Source: an uncultured Lachnospiraceae bacterium
GTDB taxonomy: Bacteria > Bacillota > Clostridia > Lachnospirales > Lachnospiraceae
Length of the DNA: 30,307 nucleotides
NCBI GenBank assembly: GCA_900549995.1
Contig: URQQ01000049.1
Location: forward strand, 1-30,307
Direction of reading: 5' to 3'
Within the stretch, counting starts at the first letter, position 1. Each line of letters starts with the position of its first letter. The translations under genes and the position numbers were made by a program. This document shows, piece by piece, positions 22,229-30,307 of this stretch. Under the pieces are notes generated by a model. It ran no database searches. It was not told the DNA's origin and worked only from the letters and a program-made list of their open reading frames with translations.

Positions 22229-24484
22229 ATGTCAAATCATAACAGTATTATGATACAGAGACTGCATCAGAATAATCTTAAGAATGTTTCACTGACGATA
22301 CCGAAAGAAAAGATTGTTGTGTTTACCGGTGTTTCGGGATCGGGGAAATCGAGTATTGTATTCGATACGATTGCGGCGGAAAGCCAGAGGCAGATGAATG
22401 AGACTTATTCTGCGTTTATCCGCGGAAGACTGCCGAAGTTTGAGAAGCCAAAGGTGGATTTAATTGAGAACCTCAGTGCTTCTGTTGTCATTGACCAGAG
22501 CAGGCTTCAGGGCAATGCAAGGTCTACGGTAGGAACAATCAGTGACCTCTATTCTACGCTTCGTCTGCTGTATTCACGGATTGGAACGCCTCATACCGGA
22601 AGTGCCTCGAATTTTTCTTTTAATGATCCCTCGGGGATGTGCCCGCATTGTTCGGGACTTGGGAAAGTAGTGGAACTTGATCTCAGTAAAGCGCTGGATC
22701 CCGAAAAGTCATGGAGTACAGGCATGGTAGATCTGCCCGCATTTCATCCGGGAAACTGGTATTATAAGCAGTATACAGAGTCGGGGCTGTTTGACAAGGA
22801 CAAGCTGCTGAAGGATTATACAGAGCGGGAATATAATCTTCTGTTATACGGGGCTTATGAAAAGGACGGCGAGAGAGTTCACAAACGTGTCGACGGGATC
22901 CATAATCATCTGTCGAGGCTGCTGCTCAACCGGGATCATGCGAATTCTTCCGATGTCTCGCTGAAACGTCTGGAGATGATGATCAAGCAGAGGGAGTGTC
23001 CGGTATGTCATGGGAAACGACTGAATGAAGCCGTTTTAAACTGTAAGATACAAGGATACAGCATAGCGGATCTCTGTGAGATGGAATTTCTGGAACTTCG
23101 TAAAGTGTTAAAGGAAATCAAAAATCCAAATGCACAGACGATGATTGATACCCTGGTTTCGTCGTTGTCCCGGATGATCGAAATCGGTCTGCCGTATCTG
23201 AGTATGAACAGGGAATCGGCGTCCTTATCAGGAGGGGAGGCACAGAGGCTCAAACTTGTCCGGTATATGGGAAGTTCACTGACCGGACTGACTTATATTT
23301 TCGATGAGCCGAGTACCGGGATGCATCCAAGAGATGTGTTTCGAATGACCAAGCTTCTGAAAAGCCTTAGAGATAAAGGAAATACTGTGCTGGTGGTGGA
23401 ACATGATAAGGATGTGATCAGCATTGCTGATGAGGTGATTGATGTAGGGCCGCTGGCAGGCCGTAATGGCGGACAAATCATGTTCCAGGGAAGCTATGGA
23501 AAGCTTTTATCTTCCGGTACACTGACTGGAGAGGCGATGAAGGAACAGATTCCGGTGAAATCAAACCCGAGGATTCCAAACGAATTTCTTCCGGTGGAAA
23601 ATGCATCCCTTCATAATCTGAAACAGGTATCTGTCCAGATCCCTCTGCATATCCTAACTGTTGTAACCGGTGTCGCCGGGTCAGGAAAGAGTACACTGGT
23701 CAGAGACGTGTTTGCAGAAATGTATAGTGACCGTGTCGTTCTTGTAGACCAGTCTCCAATTACTGCGACTGCCCGTTCCACACCAGCCACTTTTCTTGAT
23801 TTCAGCAACGAGATAAGAAAACTGATGTCGGAATATCATCATGTGGACGCCTCTATGTTTTCGTTTAACAGCAAGGGTGCCTGTCCTCACTGCAGCGGAA
23901 AAGGGGTAGTAGTCACAGAGCTTGTCTTTATGGATCCGGTAACAACAGTTTGTGAAATGTGTGAGGGAAAGAGGTACAGTGAAGAAGCATTGTCCTATCA
24001 GTATCAGGGGAAAAATATGGCACAGATCATGGAGCTGACTGTCTCAGAGGCACTGGAGTTCTTTGCTGATAATAAAAAAATAAGCCGAAAGCTGAAAACA
24101 CTGCAGGAAGTTGGGCTATCTTATCTTTCTCTAGGTCAGCCACTGTCTACCTTATCAGGGGGAGAGCGTCAGAGGCTGAAACTGGCAAAACATCTGAAGA
24201 ATAAAGGTAACATCTTTGTTTTGGATGAGCCGACAACGGGACTTCATGCCTCGGACGTCAAAAATATCATGAAACTGCTGGGAGGGTTCGTAGACAGAGG
24301 GAATACGGTGATCATTATCGAGCACAATCTGGATGTGATGAAGCAGGCAGATTATATTATAGACATAGGGCCTGACGGCGGAACGTCCGGAGGTGAAGTT
24401 GTATTTACCGGGACTCCCCGGGAGATGATTGATCATGGGGATACGATCACAGCAGAATATTTGAGAAAATCTTGTCTTTCATAG
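22229..24484 (+). CDS. UvrA2/DrrC-type UvrA paralogue (drug-resistance excinuclease A-like ATPase)
   Basis: The 751-residue protein has UvrA architecture but is about 190 residues shorter than UvrA; the UvrB-interaction insert appears to be missing. There are two ABC modules. The first has Walker A GVSGSGKS (34-41) and signature LSGGEAQRLKL. The second has GVAGSGKST and LSGGERQRLKL. Zinc modules are visible as CPHCSGLG with CPVCHGKR, and CPHCSGKG with CEMCEGKRY. Such UvrA2 proteins bind DNA and give resistance to intercalating drugs (Streptomyces DrrC). ATG 22229 has AAAGGAG. A TTG at 22181 would lie only 5 bases after the -10 box and is rejected. The MerR-type promoter suggests induction by a small molecule. 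Confidence 0.92.
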   Translation: MSNHNSIMIQRLHQNNLKNVSLTIPKEKIVVFTGVSGSGKSSIVFDTIAAESQRQMNETYSAFIRGRLPKFEKPKVDLIENLSASVVIDQSRLQGNARSTVGTISDLYSTLRLLYSRIGTPHTGSASNFSFNDPSGMCPHCSGLGKVVELDLSKALDPEKSWSTGMVDLPAFHPGNWYYKQYTESGLFDKDKLLKDYTEREYNLLLYGAYEKDGERVHKRVDGIHNHLSRLLLNRDHANSSDVSLKRLEMMIKQRECPVCHGKRLNEAVLNCKIQGYSIADLCEMEFLELRKVLKEIKNPNAQTMIDTLVSSLSRMIEIGLPYLSMNRESASLSGGEAQRLKLVRYMGSSLTGLTYIFDEPSTGMHPRDVFRMTKLLKSLRDKGNTVLVVEHDKDVISIADEVIDVGPLAGRNGGQIMFQGSYGKLLSSGTLTGEAMKEQIPVKSNPRIPNEFLPVENASLHNLKQVSVQIPLHILTVVTGVAGSGKSTLVRDVFAEMYSDRVVLVDQSPITATARSTPATFLDFSNEIRKLMSEYHHVDASMFSFNSKGACPHCSGKGVVVTELVFMDPVTTVCEMCEGKRYSEEALSYQYQGKNMAQIMELTVSEALEFFADNKKISRKLKTLQEVGLSYLSLGQPLSTLSGGERQRLKLAKHLKNKGNIFVLDEPTTGLHASDVKNIMKLLGGFVDRGNTVIIIEHNLDVMKQADYIIDIGPDGGTSGGEVVFTGTPREMIDHGDTITAEYLRKSCLS

Positions 24485-24492
24485 TGGATATC

Positions 24493-24523
24493 AAAAAACG
24501 AGCCTGACAGCCAGGCTCGTTTT
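24493..24523. terminator. Bidirectional terminator between uvrA2 and lysR
   Basis: AAAACGAGCCTG (24495-24506) pairs perfectly with CAGGCTCGTTTT (24512-24523) around ACAGC. T-runs on both strands allow it to stop uvrA2 from the left and the convergent lysR gene, which ends at 24540, from the right. Confidence 0.92.
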
Positions 24524-24539
24524 GCATTTTCAACACGTT

Positions 24540-25424
24540 TTAAGAAAGTTCATCAAAATAACTCATAAATTCAGTAACTGCTTTGGCAGAAGGGATCTGT
24601 TCATTATAAGCAATTACAAGTTCTCTCTCTGGAAGGGTTTCTTTTGTCTCTACGACAAAAAGCTGATTTGGATTATGAGGAATACAGTAATCCGGGATAA
24701 AGGCGATCCCAAGTCCGATGCTGGCAAGATCAATCAGAAGATCATTGCTGCTCAGTTCGATTTCAGGAACGAGATCCAGCTGATGCTGCTGAAATAAACT
24801 ATGCAGAAATTCACTTGTAGTACTTCGTTTATCCAACATTAGAATGGGCTGCTCCAGCAGTTCCTGAAAGGAAAGTTTTCTGCCTTTCAGATGGGAAAAA
24901 GCTTCATTCGCTATAAAAACATCCCGGAAAGCTTTGATACGCTTATAGGAAGTCATGCTGCCCATATAAGTGTTCGGGTAATTGACTACAATCAGATCCA
25001 CCTGCCCGGTTTCCAGAAGCTCTACACATTTTATGGAAGTCTGATTCGTCACTTTGATATGTGCATTTGGGAATTCCTGATGAAAGCGTTTCAGATAGGG
25101 GACTAAAAAGTAGCGGCAGATGGTATCGCTCGCACCAATACGAATCTGTCCGCCGGTGGAGGCGGCATCTATGATCTGGGCTTCCCCTCTCTTAATCAGG
25201 TTCATCGCAGGCTCCACGTGGCGGAGCAGGATCTCGCCTTCCGGAGTCAGCATGACTCTTTTGGTGCTGCGTATGAAAAGTGTCTGGTTGAGTTTTTTTT
25301 CCAGTGTTTTGATTGACTGGCTGACTGCTGACTGGGAGATGAAAAGGAGCTTTGAAGCCTCTGAAAAACTAAGTGTTGTTGCGACGTAGTAGAAGACTTT
25401 ATATAATTCATAATTGATATCCAT
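24540..25424 (-). CDS. LysR-family transcriptional regulator
   Basis: This 294-residue LysR-type regulator has an N-terminal winged helix-turn-helix, SFSEASKLLFISQSAVSQSI (about residues 19-38), a linker helix, and a periplasmic-binding-protein-like effector domain starting GGQIRIGASDTICRYFLVPY. AAAGGAGA before ATG 25424 decides the start. The open frame upstream to 25547 runs through a structured leader element and is not coding. It is divergent from the DUF1461 membrane gene, and their promoters overlap at 25604-25645. By family habit it may therefore control that gene and itself. The inducer is unknown. Confidence 0.93.
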   Translation of the reverse strand: MDINYELYKVFYYVATTLSFSEASKLLFISQSAVSQSIKTLEKKLNQTLFIRSTKRVMLTPEGEILLRHVEPAMNLIKRGEAQIIDAASTGGQIRIGASDTICRYFLVPYLKRFHQEFPNAHIKVTNQTSIKCVELLETGQVDLIVVNYPNTYMGSMTSYKRIKAFRDVFIANEAFSHLKGRKLSFQELLEQPILMLDKRSTTSEFLHSLFQQHQLDLVPEIELSSNDLLIDLASIGLGIAFIPDYCIPHNPNQLFVVETKETLPERELVIAYNEQIPSAKAVTEFMSYFDELS

Positions 25425-25460
25425 AGTGTAATTCTCCTTTTGGAAGTTACATGTGCATGG

Positions 25461-25586
25461 GAGCCCTGCCACTGCGATTCCGCTGCGCTGCATCGCAGTG
25501 CGGCTAACGCCGTATACAGAAAAATAAAAAAGAATCTCTGCAAGCAAGCTTGCGCCGCTTCTTTTTCATTTTTCTGTGCATGGCTC
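25461..25586 (-). promoter_or_regulatory. Cloverleaf-like leader element, copy 2 (upstream of lysR)
   Basis: On the minus strand GAGCC (25586-25582) closes with GGCTC (25465-25461), with two further inner G-C pairs possible. Inside are three hairpins. The first is a roughly 30-bp stem (25577-25516) opening ACAGAAAAAT with a GCAAG/CTTGC tip. The second is CGGC-GTTA-GCCG (25512-25501). The third is CACTGCGAT/ATCGCAGTG (25500-25470). The element starts about 11 bases from the predicted lysR transcription start and ends 36 bases before the lysR ATG. It is the clearest cloverleaf of the three copies. The 277 bases between lysR and the DUF1461 gene hold this element and the two promoters only. Confidence 0.65.
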
Positions 25587-25603
25587 GATAGTAATGCAAA
25601 AAA

Positions 25604-25632
25604 AGTATATCATATATGGACAAAGATGAAAA
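25604..25632 (-). promoter_or_regulatory. Candidate promoter of lysR
   Basis: On the minus strand, TTTTCA (25632-25627), 17 bases and TATACT (25609-25604) with a TGA extension. The -10 region ATATGATATACT is nearly identical to the ATATGATATAAT before element copy 1. Transcription would start near 25597. Confidence 0.55.
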
Positions 25633-25645
25633 GACACTTTACAAT
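25617..25645 (+). promoter_or_regulatory. Promoter of the DUF1461 gene
   Basis: TGGACA (25617-25622), 17 bases and TACAAT (25640-25645) each match consensus at five of six positions. It overlaps the divergent lysR promoter, so the two probably cannot be occupied at the same time. Confidence 0.65.
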
Positions 25646-25701
25646 GAAAGTAGCCGGGCTGTGGCCTGGAGTTATAAGGAAAGGAAGGCGGAAGTGAAAC
25701 T

Positions 25702-26406
25702 ATGGGCAGTGGCAGGAAAGCAGCCGTCTGGGCGGGTGGTATCATTTTTTCGGTATGTTTCATCATAACGGCATTGATCAGCAGTTTTGAGATTGGGGCG
25801 TACGGGAATTTTGGATTTTACCAGAAAGAATATGAGAAATACAATGTACTGGAAGATTTGAATATGGAGATGCCGGATGTCATGTATGTAACGAAAGAGA
25901 TGATGTCTTTTTTAAGGGGGGACCGGGAGAATCTGATCGTGGAGACTAAAGTAAACGGTGAGACGAGAGAGTTCTTCAATGAGGATGAGATTTCTCATAT
26001 GGAGGATGTAAAGAAATTATTTGTCGGCGGTCTGAGGCTTCGCATGGTGATGATTGTAGTTATGGTTCTTCTAATTGCGGCGGCATTGCTTGCGAAAGCC
26101 CGGATCAGAAAAATTTGGCCCAGGGCATTTCAGTATACGTCGGTTGCTTTGACTGTAATCACCGGGATTGTAATAGGTCTGTTTGCATCGAATTTTGACA
26201 AATATTTTGTCGTGTTTCATGAAATATTTTTTTCACAGGGGAACTGGCTGTTTGATCCGGATGTATCGCTGATGATCAATATGCTTCCGGAAGGATTTTT
26301 TGCTGATATTGCGGCCAGAATTGGGATTTTGTTTGTTGGAATTCTGGTTGTGTCATTTATTCTAGCTACAGTGATCAGAGTTTGGGACCGCAGGAAAGAA
26401 TCTTGA
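25702..26406 (+). CDS. DUF1461 / TIGR01906 family integral membrane protein
   Basis: This 234-residue membrane protein has four or five predicted helices. The first is at about residues 8-29, followed by an extracytoplasmic stretch of about 80 residues containing MMSFLRGDRENL and EISHMEDVKKLF, then helices at about 113-131, 142-164 and 208-229. The FLRG...E.SHM.DVK pattern is the hallmark of TIGR01906, a family known only as conserved membrane proteins of Firmicutes. GGAAG-type sequence before ATG 25702 is a modest ribosome site. It has its own promoter, divergent from lysR. No transport or enzymatic motif is visible and no function is claimed. Confidence 0.85.
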   Translation: MGSGRKAAVWAGGIIFSVCFIITALISSFEIGAYGNFGFYQKEYEKYNVLEDLNMEMPDVMYVTKEMMSFLRGDRENLIVETKVNGETREFFNEDEISHMEDVKKLFVGGLRLRMVMIVVMVLLIAAALLAKARIRKIWPRAFQYTSVALTVITGIVIGLFASNFDKYFVVFHEIFFSQGNWLFDPDVSLMINMLPEGFFADIAARIGILFVGILVVSFILATVIRVWDRRKES

Positions 26407-26506
26407 AAAAAGAAGGTGCGGGATGTACTTTGACGAGAGAAAAGGAGTGATTAGAACAACTTATAAATGAATTAAGCTATATTAATTATACTAATGAAAT
26501 GAAATG

Positions 26507-26515
26507 TGGTACGAT
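26507..26515 (+). promoter_or_regulatory. Possible extended -10 promoter of purL
   Basis: TGGTACGAT gives a TGn-extended -10 (TACGAT at 26510-26515) 41 bases before the purL ATG. The hexamer 17 bases upstream (TATACT) is a poor -35. No purine riboswitch or PurR-type box could be recognised in 26407-26555. Confidence 0.4.
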
Positions 26516-26555
26516 AGAAAAAGAAAAGAACTTCAGTGTGCAAAGGAGAACAGAT

Positions 26556-29500
26556 ATGAGCAGTGTAAAACGAGTATATGTTGAAAAGAAACCCGGATTT
26601 GCTGTACAGGCAGATGAATTAAGGCATGAGATAAAAAGCTATCTTGGAATCAAAACAATCACAGGTGTCAGAGTACTGATCCGTTATGATGTGGAGAATC
26701 TCTCAGATGAAACTTTTGAGAGAGCATGTGAGGGAGTTTTTGCTGAGCCTCCGGTGGATACATTATATAAAGAAACCTTCCCGATGAAAGAAGGAAGCAA
26801 AGTATTTTCTGTAGAATTTCTTCCGGGACAGTTTGACCAGAGGGCGGACTCTGCTGTTCAGTGTGTACAGTTTATTAAGGAAGATGAGGAGCCTGTAATC
26901 AAGTCCGCGACAACGTACGTGATTGAGGGAGAACTCACAGAGGAAGAGTTCGAAGCAGTGAAAGAACACTGTATCAATCCGGTCGATTCCAGGGAGACAG
27001 GGATGGACAAACCGGAGACTCTGATTACGAATTTTGAAGAGCCGGAAGATGTCAAAGTATTTGATGGATTTAAAGAGATGCCGGAAGCAGAGCTAAAGGA
27101 ATTATATCATTCCCTTGGACTTGCGATGACATTTAAAGACTTTCTCCATATCCAGAACTATTTTAAGGGAGAAGAGAACCGTGATCCTTCTATGACCGAG
27201 ATCCGTGTACTTGACACATACTGGTCAGATCACTGCCGCCATACGACATTTTCAACGGAACTTACAGACGTCTCATTTGGTGACGGGGATTACAGGAAAC
27301 CGATTGAGGACACATATAAACAATATCTGAAAGACCACAGTGAGATTTTCGCAGGAAGAGAGGATAAATTTGTCTGCCTGATGGATCTTGCTTTGATGGC
27401 GATGAGAAAACTGAAAAAAGAGGGAAAACTGGAAGATCAGGAAGAATCCGATGAGATCAATGCCTGCAGTATTGTTGTTCCGATTAAAGTGGATGATAAA
27501 GAGGAAGAGTGGCTGATTAACTTTAAAAATGAGACACACAACCATCCGACGGAAATCGAGCCTTTTGGTGGCGCGGCGACCTGTCTTGGAGGAGCAATCC
27601 GTGATCCGCTCTCAGGACGTACTTATGTATACCAGGCAATGCGTGTTACAGGTGCGGCAGACCCGACAGTTTCTGTGAAAGATACTTTAAAAGGAAAACT
27701 CCCGCAGAAAAAACTGGTGACTGGTGCGGCGCATGGATACAGTTCTTACGGAAACCAGATCGGACTTGCAACCGGTGCAGTAAAAGAAATTTATCATCCA
27801 AACTATGTCGCAAAACGTATGGAAATCGGTGCAGTTCTCGGTGCGGCTCCAAGGCGTGCGGTAATCCGTGAAAATTCTGATCCTGGTGATATCATTATCC
27901 TGCTTGGCGGAAGAACAGGGCGTGATGGCTGCGGCGGTGCAACCGGATCTTCGAAAGTACATACGGAGGAATCCATTGAGACATGCGGAGCTGAGGTGCA
28001 GAAGGGAAATCCGCCGACAGAGAGAAAGATTCAGCGTCTGTTCAGAAGAGAAGAAGTAAGTAAGCTCATTAAAAAATGCAATGACTTTGGTGCAGGCGGA
28101 GTCTCTGTGGCAATCGGAGAGCTTGCAGATGGACTCAGAGTAGATCTTGATAAAGTTCCGAAGAAATATGCCGGACTTGACGGGACTGAAATCGCAATTT
28201 CAGAATCTCAGGAACGTATGGCAGTGGTAGTTGACCCGAAAGATGTGGCACAGTTCCTTGACTATGCGAAAGAAGAGAATCTGGAAGCTGTGGAAGTGGC
28301 AGTTGTGACCGAAAGACCGAGACTTGTCTTATCCTGGAGAGGAAAGGAAATTGTGAATATTTCACGTGCATTCCTTGATACGAACGGAGCGCATCAGGAG
28401 ACGACTGTCGCAGTGGATATCCCGAACCGCGCAGACAACATTCTTGTAAGGAAAGAAGTTGGTGATGTCAGAGAAAAATGGCTGGATACTCTGAAAGACC
28501 TGAATGTATGTTCGCAGAAGGGACTCGTTGAGATGTTCGACGGTTCGATCGGAGCGGGATCTGTATTCATGCCTCACGGAGGAAAATATCAGCGCACAGA
28601 GACACAGGCGATGGTAGCGAAAGTTCCGGTCATGAATGGTAAAACAGATACTGTGACAATGATGAGTTATGGATTTGACCCTTATCTGTCAACCTTTAGT
28701 CCGTATCACGGCGCAGTCTATGCAGTTGTGGAATCAGTGGCTAAAATTGTGGCAGCCGGCGGAGATTATTCGAAGATCAGATTCACGTTCCAGGAATATT
28801 TCAGAAGAATGACAGAAGATCCACACAGATGGAGCCAGCCATTTGCAGCACTTCTCGGTGCGTATGCGGCACAGCTTGGATTCGGGCTTCCGTCAATTGG
28901 CGGGAAAGACAGTATGTCAGGGACATTCCAGGATATTGATGTTCCTCCGACCCTTGTTTCTTTCGCAGTGGATATTGCGACACAGAAAGACATCATTACT
29001 CCGGAACTGAAATCAGCGGGCAGCAAGCTGATCTGGATGCGTATGGAGAAGGATGAATATGATCTCCCTGTATATGAATCTCTCATGGATCAGTACGGAA
29101 AATTCGCAGATGACATTCACAGCGGAAAGATCATATCCGCATATGCGCTTGACCGCAATGGTATTGTTGCTGCTGTCAGCAAAATGGCATTTGGTAACGG
29201 AGTGGGAGTTAAGATCGAGCACAATGTAGACAAAAGAGACCTGTTTATGCCGGCATTTGGCGATATTATTGCAGAGGTTCCGGCTGATAAAGTCGGAGAA
29301 CTCAGCATTACTTACACTGTCATCGGTGAAGTGACAGATCTTGGAAGATTTACTTATGCAGATATGGAAATCAGTCTTGAAGATGCACTTGAAGCATGGA
29401 CTGGAACACTTGAGAAAGTATTCCCGACAGATTCTGGTGCACAGAAGGAAAAGACCGTATTAGAGACAAAACTTTATGATACAAAAGATATTTATATCTG

Positions 29501-30307
29501 CGAGCATAAACTTGCGCAGCCGACAGTTTTCATACCGGTATTCCCGGGAACGAACTGTGAGTACGACAGTGCGAAGGCATTTGAAAGAGCAGGCGCAAAA
29601 GTAATTACAAAAGTATTTAAAAATATGGACGCTTCAGATATCCGTGATTCATTTGCAGAGTTTGAGAAAGCCATCAATGCTTCCCAGATGATCATGTTCC
29701 CGGGCGGATTCAGTGCAGGTGATGAGCCTGACGGTTCAGCGAAATTTTTCGCGACAGCATTCCAGAATGCGAAAATCAAAGAGGCGGTCGAAAAGCTTCT
29801 GAACGAACGTGACGGACTTGCACTTGGTATCTGTAATGGATTCCAGACTCTGATTAAACTAGGGCTTGTACCTTATGGTGAGATTGCAGGGCAGAAAGAA
29901 GATTCTCCGACCCTGACTTATAATACAATCGGACGCCATATCTCCAAGATGGTATACACCAAGGTTGTAACGAATAAATCTCCATGGCTCAGAAAAGCTG
30001 AACTTGGCGGTGTATATACCAATCCGGCATCTCATGGAGAGGGACGTTTTGTAGCCAGCCAGGAATGGCTTGACAAGCTCTTTGCTAATGGACAGGTTGC
30101 GACACAGTATGTAGATATCAATGGAAATATTGATATGAGTGAAGAATGGAATGTCAATGGTTCTTACTGTGCAATCGAAGGAATTACAAGCCCGGATGGA
30201 CGTGTCCTTGGAAAGATGGCACATTCCGAACGCCGCGGAGATTCTGTTGCAGTGAATATCTACGGAGAGCAGGATCTGAAAATTTTTGAAGCAGGTGTTG
30301 AGTACTT
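26556..30307 (+). CDS. purL: Phosphoribosylformylglycinamidine synthase, single-chain clostridial type, 3'-truncated
   Basis: PurL converts FGAR, glutamine and ATP to FGAM in step four of purine synthesis. The window holds 1250 codons of one chain with no interruption and ends at EAGVEYF, which should be within a few residues of the natural C-terminus. The order is an N-terminal PurS-like domain, the conserved SDHCRHTTF, the ATP-site stretch NETHNHPTEIEPFGGAATC, a second synthetase half with GGKDSMSGTF, and the glutaminase domain from about residue 990 with VFPGTNCEYD and nucleophile C1093 in LGICNGFQT. Length and wording match the clostridial single-chain subgroup (TIGR01857), distinct from both the Bacillus PurLQS complex and the proteobacterial long form. 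AAAGGAG before ATG 26556 fixes the start. Confidence 0.97.
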   Translation, partial: MSSVKRVYVEKKPGFAVQADELRHEIKSYLGIKTITGVRVLIRYDVENLSDETFERACEGVFAEPPVDTLYKETFPMKEGSKVFSVEFLPGQFDQRADSAVQCVQFIKEDEEPVIKSATTYVIEGELTEEEFEAVKEHCINPVDSRETGMDKPETLITNFEEPEDVKVFDGFKEMPEAELKELYHSLGLAMTFKDFLHIQNYFKGEENRDPSMTEIRVLDTYWSDHCRHTTFSTELTDVSFGDGDYRKPIEDTYKQYLKDHSEIFAGREDKFVCLMDLALMAMRKLKKEGKLEDQEESDEINACSIVVPIKVDDKEEEWLINFKNETHNHPTEIEPFGGAATCLGGAIRDPLSGRTYVYQAMRVTGAADPTVSVKDTLKGKLPQKKLVTGAAHGYSSYGNQIGLATGAVKEIYHPNYVAKRMEIGAVLGAAPRRAVIRENSDPGDIIILLGGRTGRDGCGGATGSSKVHTEESIETCGAEVQKGNPPTERKIQRLFRREEVSKLIKKCNDFGAGGVSVAIGELADGLRVDLDKVPKKYAGLDGTEIAISESQERMAVVVDPKDVAQFLDYAKEENLEAVEVAVVTERPRLVLSWRGKEIVNISRAFLDTNGAHQETTVAVDIPNRADNILVRKEVGDVREKWLDTLKDLNVCSQKGLVEMFDGSIGAGSVFMPHGGKYQRTETQAMVAKVPVMNGKTDTVTMMSYGFDPYLSTFSPYHGAVYAVVESVAKIVAAGGDYSKIRFTFQEYFRRMTEDPHRWSQPFAALLGAYAAQLGFGLPSIGGKDSMSGTFQDIDVPPTLVSFAVDIATQKDIITPELKSAGSKLIWMRMEKDEYDLPVYESLMDQYGKFADDIHSGKIISAYALDRNGIVAAVSKMAFGNGVGVKIEHNVDKRDLFMPAFGDIIAEVPADKVGELSITYTVIGEVTDLGRFTYADMEISLEDALEAWTGTLEKVFPTDSGAQKEKTVLETKLYDTKDIYICEHKLAQPTVFIPVFPGTNCEYDSAKAFERAGAKVITKVFKNMDASDIRDSFAEFEKAINASQMIMFPGGFSAGDEPDGSAKFFATAFQNAKIKEAVEKLLNERDGLALGICNGFQTLIKLGLVPYGEIAGQKEDSPTLTYNTIGRHISKMVYTKVVTNKSPWLRKAELGGVYTNPASHGEGRFVASQEWLDKLFANGQVATQYVDINGNIDMSEEWNVNGSYCAIEGITSPDGRVLGKMAHSERRGDSVAVNIYGEQDLKIFEAGVEY

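Noticed and set aside
25425..25547. N-terminal extension of the LysR protein
   Set aside because: This is leader-element sequence. The LysR homology and a good ribosome site begin at ATG 25424.
25461..25586. Integron attC site, as a folded inverted repeat
   Set aside because: No integrase, cassette array or conserved core-site trinucleotide was found, and the closing stem is too short and variable.
26407..26555. Purine riboswitch or PurR box before purL
   Set aside because: The region is AT-rich with no recognisable aptamer core, terminator hairpin or paired PurR sites.

Overview
The window reads as an ordinary chromosomal stretch from an anaerobic, moderate-GC Firmicute, most probably a Lachnospiraceae (Clostridium cluster XIVa) gut commensal. 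The basis is the single-chain clostridial-type PurL, the gene order dnaK-dnaJ, strong AGGAGG-type ribosome binding sites, Stickland-type reductase relatives and a Firmicutes-type LexA box. The genus is not determinable by eye. No rRNA, tRNA, insertion sequence, phage gene or CRISPR array was seen.

Layout. 1-2675: the end of dnaK, then dnaJ and a terminator. 2691-6719, minus strand: a two-component system (kinase, then LuxR-type regulator) in one tight operon with a glycogen debranching enzyme. 6734-10134, plus strand: a divergent ABC exporter (ATPase and two ABC-2 permeases), sharing with the kinase a regulatory region that holds a centrally placed dyad. 10229-11527: a pair resembling proline-reductase accessory proteins PrdD and PrdE, without the catalytic PrdA/PrdB. 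11559-14345: an iron alcohol dehydrogenase overlapped by a MATE exporter. 14382-17450: an ornithine-cyclodeaminase-family enzyme with its own strong promoter, RidA, a Mrp-type Fe-S carrier and a TetR regulator. 17486-24523: a genome-maintenance block, made up of an SOS-controlled radical SAM protein with its DUF4130 partner, a RecB/Cas4-type nuclease fused to an Fe-S XPD/DinG helicase, and a UvrA2-type protein behind a MerR-type promoter. 24540-26406: a LysR regulator divergent from a DUF1461 membrane protein. 26556 to the end: purL, cut just before its C-terminus.

The most unusual signal is a family of three dispersed elements (6584-6696 minus, 19653-19734 plus, 25461-25586 minus). Each can be drawn as a closing stem around two or three hairpins, like a cloverleaf. 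The paired sequences differ between copies while the architecture is kept. Each sits in the same orientation just downstream of a recognisable extended -10 promoter and 36-51 nt upstream of a start codon. They precede the sensor kinase, the nuclease-helicase and the LysR gene. They could be an undescribed 5' leader RNA or a promoter-carrying mobile repeat.

Several starts were moved downstream of the longest possible reading frame because a clear ribosome binding site, or a promoter or leader occupying the upstream part, decides the matter. This applies to the kinase, the second permease, prdD-like, the cyclodeaminase, ridA, the radical SAM gene, uvrA2 and lysR.
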